Source: Pseudomonadota bacterium
Lineage (GTDB): Bacteria; Pseudomonadota; Gammaproteobacteria; Burkholderiales; Burkholderiaceae
Direction of reading: 5' to 3'
DNA: 7,558 nucleotides
Assembly: GCA_023441105.1 (NCBI GenBank)
Contig: JAEZQX010000151.1
Span: 1-7,558 of the forward strand
In this document: piece by piece, positions 5,592 through 7,558 of the stretch
Layout of the letters: the number at the start of each line of letters is the position of its first letter
Numbering within the stretch: the stretch's first letter is position 1
Program-made: the position numbers and the translations under genes
Notes under the pieces: generated by a model
The model's input: only the letters and a program-made list of their open reading frames with translations
Told to the model about the DNA's origin: nothing
The model's database searches: none

Positions 5592-6452
5592 TCAGCCCTG
5601 CAGCAGGCGAAGGACGTTGTTGGGCTGCTGGTTCGCCTGCCCGAGCATCGCCGTCCCGGCCTGCTGGAGCACCTGCGCGCGGGTCAGCGCGGCGGTTTCC
5701 GCGGCGAAATCGGCGTCCATGATGCGGCTGCGGGCAGCTGTCTGGTTTTCCGCCGCCACTTGCAGGTTCTCGATCACGGCCTCGAAGCGGTTCTGGATCG
5801 CGCCGAAATTGGCCCGCTCGGAGTTGATCGTGGTGAGCGCCGCATCGATCTGGGTCAGCACGCCTTGCGAGGATCCCTGGGTCAGGATACCGACCGGGGC
5901 GGCCGAGGCAGGCGGCGTCGTCATGCTCAGGATCGCGGTCATCGACGAGTGGGTCGTCATGTTGACCGAGTTCATCGTGATCCGGTCGTTGTCGCTGTTG
6001 CCGGCGCCGATGTGGAAGGTGTGCGGCGCCGTCGAGGCCAGCACGGCGAAGCCGTTGAAGCGGGTGTTCTGGATCGTCCGCGAGGTCTCGGCCGCCAGCT
6101 GCTGGAACTCGGCATTGAGGTTGGCGCGGTCGTCGTCGCTGTTGGTGCCGTTGGCCGACTGCACGGCCAATTCGCGCATGCGCTGCAGCATCTCGCCCAT
6201 CTTGCCGAGGGCACCCTCGGCAACCTGGCCGAACGAGATGCCGTCGTTGGCGTTGCGGACGGCGACATTCATGCCCTTGATCTGGGACTGCATGCGCTCG
6301 GCGATCGCCATCCCGGCGGCGTCGTCCTTGGCGCTGTTGACGCGCAGGCCGGAGGAAAGGCGCTGGATGGAGCGGGCGACGTCGCTGTTGGTGCCGCTCA
6401 GGTTGCGCTGCGCATTGAGCGACATCAGGTTGGTGTTGATGATCTGGGACAT
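5592..6452 (-). CDS. fliC: Flagellin, second tandem copy with Met/His-rich variable region
   Basis: The 286-residue protein has intact flagellin ends: the N-terminal D0/D1 starts [18 protein letters not shown] and includes [12 protein letters not shown] (90-101), the region bound by TLR5 in TLR5-active flagellins; the C-terminal D1/D0 has [20 protein letters not shown] (235-254) and LQQAGTAML. The middle is short (about 139-200), so large D2/D3 outer domains are absent. That middle is odd: Met at 160, 165, 171 and 177 and His at 144, 147 and 168, quite unlike the Gly/Ser/Thr/Ala-rich middle of its neighbour. The last residues (NNVLRLLQG) also depart from the usual ...LSLLR ending. AAGGA lies nine bases before the ATG. 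It should build the extracellular filament, alone or mixed with the other flagellin. No strong sigma-28 promoter is visible in front of it; a weak candidate is noted in the findings. Confidence 0.96.
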   Translation of the reverse strand: MSQIINTNLMSLNAQRNLSGTNSDVARSIQRLSSGLRVNSAKDDAAGMAIAERMQSQIKGMNVAVRNANDGISFGQVAEGALGKMGEMLQRMRELAVQSANGTNSDDDRANLNAEFQQLAAETSRTIQNTRFNGFAVLASTAPHTFHIGAGNSDNDRITMNSVNMTTHSSMTAILSMTTPPASAAPVGILTQGSSQGVLTQIDAALTTINSERANFGAIQNRFEAVIENLQVAAENQTAARSRIMDADFAAETAALTRAQVLQQAGTAMLGQANQQPNNVLRLLQG

Positions 6453-6493
6453 GGGGAACGTTCCTTGTCGGTATTGACTGCCGACAGGTTATT

Positions 6494-6504
6494 CCGGACA
6501 GCCG
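6494..6504 (-). promoter_or_regulatory. 11-bp element shared upstream of both flagellins (copy 1)
   Basis: CGGCTGTCCGG on the minus strand, 41 nt before the start of the second flagellin. The same 11 bases occur 40 nt before the first flagellin. Function unknown; a promoter part, activator site or leader element are all possible. Confidence 0.35.
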
Positions 6505-6569
6505 CCGACGAGCGACCGATAAACGGCCTAAAGCCCGGCTATTTCCGTTTCGTCCCTCCCAATGCGACA

Positions 6570-6597
6570 AGGGCACGACGGTCGCCCGTCGTGCCCT
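6570..6597 (-). terminator. Strong hairpin terminator after the first flagellin gene
   Basis: A perfect 12-bp stem, AGGGCACGACGG (6570-6581) with CCGTCGTGCCCT (6586-6597), closes on the tetraloop TCGC. It lies 44 nt after the stop codon of the upstream flagellin. The tail on the minus strand (TTGTCGCATT) is only moderately U-rich. It probably ends or strongly reduces transcription between the two flagellins and stabilises the 3' end of the abundant flagellin message. Confidence 0.75.
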
Positions 6598-6641
6598 CGC
6601 CACAGCCCGCGTCGCGCGGGCTGCCGGTCGGATCCCTGCGA

Positions 6642-7484
6642 TCAGCGCAGCAGGCTGAGGACGTTGTTCGGGATCGAGTTGGCCTGCGACAGCATCGCGG
6701 TGCCGGCTTGCTGCAGCACCTGGGACCGGGTCAGCGCCGCGGTCTCGGCGGCGAAGTCGGCGTCCATGATCCGGCTGCGGGCGGCGGCCTGGTTCTCCGA
6801 GGCGATCTGCAGGTTGCTGATCACCGACTCGAAGCGGCTCTGCGCGGCACCCATGGTGGCGCGGGTGCTGTTGATGGCATTCAGTGCCGAGTCGATGGCG
6901 GAGATCGCGGTCAGGGCCGATGCAGCCGTCGTGCCGAGCGTCGCCGAGGTGCCCTGGGTGGCGCCCATCGAGGACGTGACGTTGGCGGTGGTGATCGAGA
7001 TCTGGTTGTCGGCAGTCGTGCCTGCGCCGACCTGGAAGGCGAAGGAGCCACCCGAACCGCCGGCACCCGTCAGCAGCTCCTGGCCGTTGAACTTGGTGTT
7101 GGAGATCACGCGGGCATTCTCCGCAGCCAGCTGCTGATATTCGGCGTTGAGCGCCGTCCGGTCATCCGCGCTGTTGGAGTCGTTGGCCGACTGCACCGCC
7201 AGCTCGCGCATGCGCTGCAGGTTCTCGCCGATCTTGCCCATCGCGCCTTCGGCCGTCTGGGCCAGCGAGATGCCGTCGTTGGCGTTGCGGATCGCCACGT
7301 TCATGCCGCGCACTTGCGCGTTCATCCGCTCCGCGATCGCCAGGCCGGCCGCGTCATCCTTGGCGCTGTTGACGCGCAGGCCGGTCGACAGGCGCTGGAT
7401 CGAGGTCGCCAGGGCGTTCGACGTAGTGCTCAGGTTGCGCTGCGCGTTCAGCGACATCAGGTTGGTGTTGATAATCTGGGCCAT
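6642..7484 (-). CDS. fliC: Flagellin, first tandem copy
   Basis: The 280-residue protein is a compact flagellin with complete N- and C-terminal D0/D1 domains and a small variable middle (about 139-195) rich in Gly, Ser, Thr and Ala. It starts [18 protein letters not shown], has [12 protein letters not shown] at 90-101, and ends [10 protein letters not shown], the canonical ending. No cysteine is present, as usual for exported flagellins. The first 137 or so residues align with the second copy without gaps. GGAG lies seven bases before the ATG. It is read first in the direction of transcription and is cut off from its paralogue by a strong hairpin, so the two genes are likely expressed at different levels. 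Only 74 nt of upstream DNA is in the window; no clear sigma-28 promoter is seen there. Which copy is the major filament protein cannot be told, although the canonical ending favours this one. Confidence 0.97.
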   Translation of the reverse strand: MAQIINTNLMSLNAQRNLSTTSNALATSIQRLSTGLRVNSAKDDAAGLAIAERMNAQVRGMNVAIRNANDGISLAQTAEGAMGKIGENLQRMRELAVQSANDSNSADDRTALNAEYQQLAAENARVISNTKFNGQELLTGAGGSGGSFAFQVGAGTTADNQISITTANVTSSMGATQGTSATLGTTAASALTAISAIDSALNAINSTRATMGAAQSRFESVISNLQIASENQAAARSRIMDADFAAETAALTRSQVLQQAGTAMLSQANSIPNNVLSLLR

Positions 7485-7524
7485 CTTGAAACTCCGTTGT
7501 GTTTAGAGCGATTTGGTTGTCCTC

Positions 7525-7535
7525 CCGGACAGCCG
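7525..7535 (-). promoter_or_regulatory. 11-bp element shared upstream of both flagellins (copy 2)
   Basis: CGGCTGTCCGG on the minus strand, 40 nt before the start of the first flagellin. Here it also takes part in a small inverted repeat, TGTCC-GGGA-GGACA (7518-7531), whose loop region carries GGA triplets of the kind bound by CsrA/RsmA. The second flagellin copy lacks that hairpin, so it may be incidental. Confidence 0.35.
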
Positions 7536-7558
7536 GACCGGACCACGGGTTCTTGCCC

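Noticed and set aside
6465..6491. TAAC-N15-ACCGACAA on the minus strand, a possible sigma-28 promoter for the second flagellin
   Set aside because: Its -10 overlaps the ribosome binding site AAGGAA, and transcription would begin about six bases before the ATG, leaving no binding site in the mRNA.
6503..6525. GG-N10-GC pattern on the minus strand as a sigma-54 promoter for the second flagellin
   Set aside because: Only the invariant GG and GC match; the rest of TGGCAC-N5-TTGC is absent.
5455..6603. 382-codon minus-strand frame overlapping the second flagellin
   Set aside because: Arg/Pro/His-rich out-of-frame translation of the flagellin and its flanks; no domain and no ribosome binding site.

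Overview
This is a GC-rich window (roughly two-thirds G+C) from a motile, flagellated proteobacterium. Almost everything is on the minus strand. The order flagellin, cap protein FliD, chaperone FliS, a FliT-like chaperone and a PilZ/YcgR-like protein, with no flaG between flagellin and fliD, resembles gammaproteobacteria of the Xanthomonadales (Lysobacteraceae). A betaproteobacterium cannot be excluded, and this placement is inference from gene order and protein style, not a search result.

Layout from right to left, in the direction of transcription. Two tandem flagellin genes (7484-6642 and 6452-5592) are separated by a strong hairpin that closes the first unit. Next is fliD (5464-4043), with its own sigma-28 type promoter, then fliS (3937-3521), again with a sigma-28 type promoter in the fliD-fliS gap. 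A FliT-like chaperone gene (3453-3124) follows, then a two-domain PilZ protein (3059-2265) with intact c-di-GMP-binding motifs. Together these are late flagellar functions: filament subunits, filament cap, the subunit and cap chaperones, and a c-di-GMP-responsive motor brake.

Left of the flagellar block is about 590 bp (1675-2264) with no convincing gene. It holds hairpins and palindromes and serves as the upstream region of a separate gene for an unrecognised, tryptophan-rich outer-membrane-type lipoprotein (1674-517). That gene carries an in-frame 6-bp tandem repeat and ends at a good intrinsic terminator (431-458). The left edge holds the 3' part of a plus-strand GNAT acetyltransferase gene (1-365), convergent with the lipoprotein gene.

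I see no clearly new system. The most notable points are: separate sigma-28 promoters for fliD and fliS while neither flagellin shows a good one; an 11-bp element shared at matching distance upstream of both flagellins; a Met/His-rich variable region in the second flagellin; and the repeat-bearing lipoprotein of unknown function.
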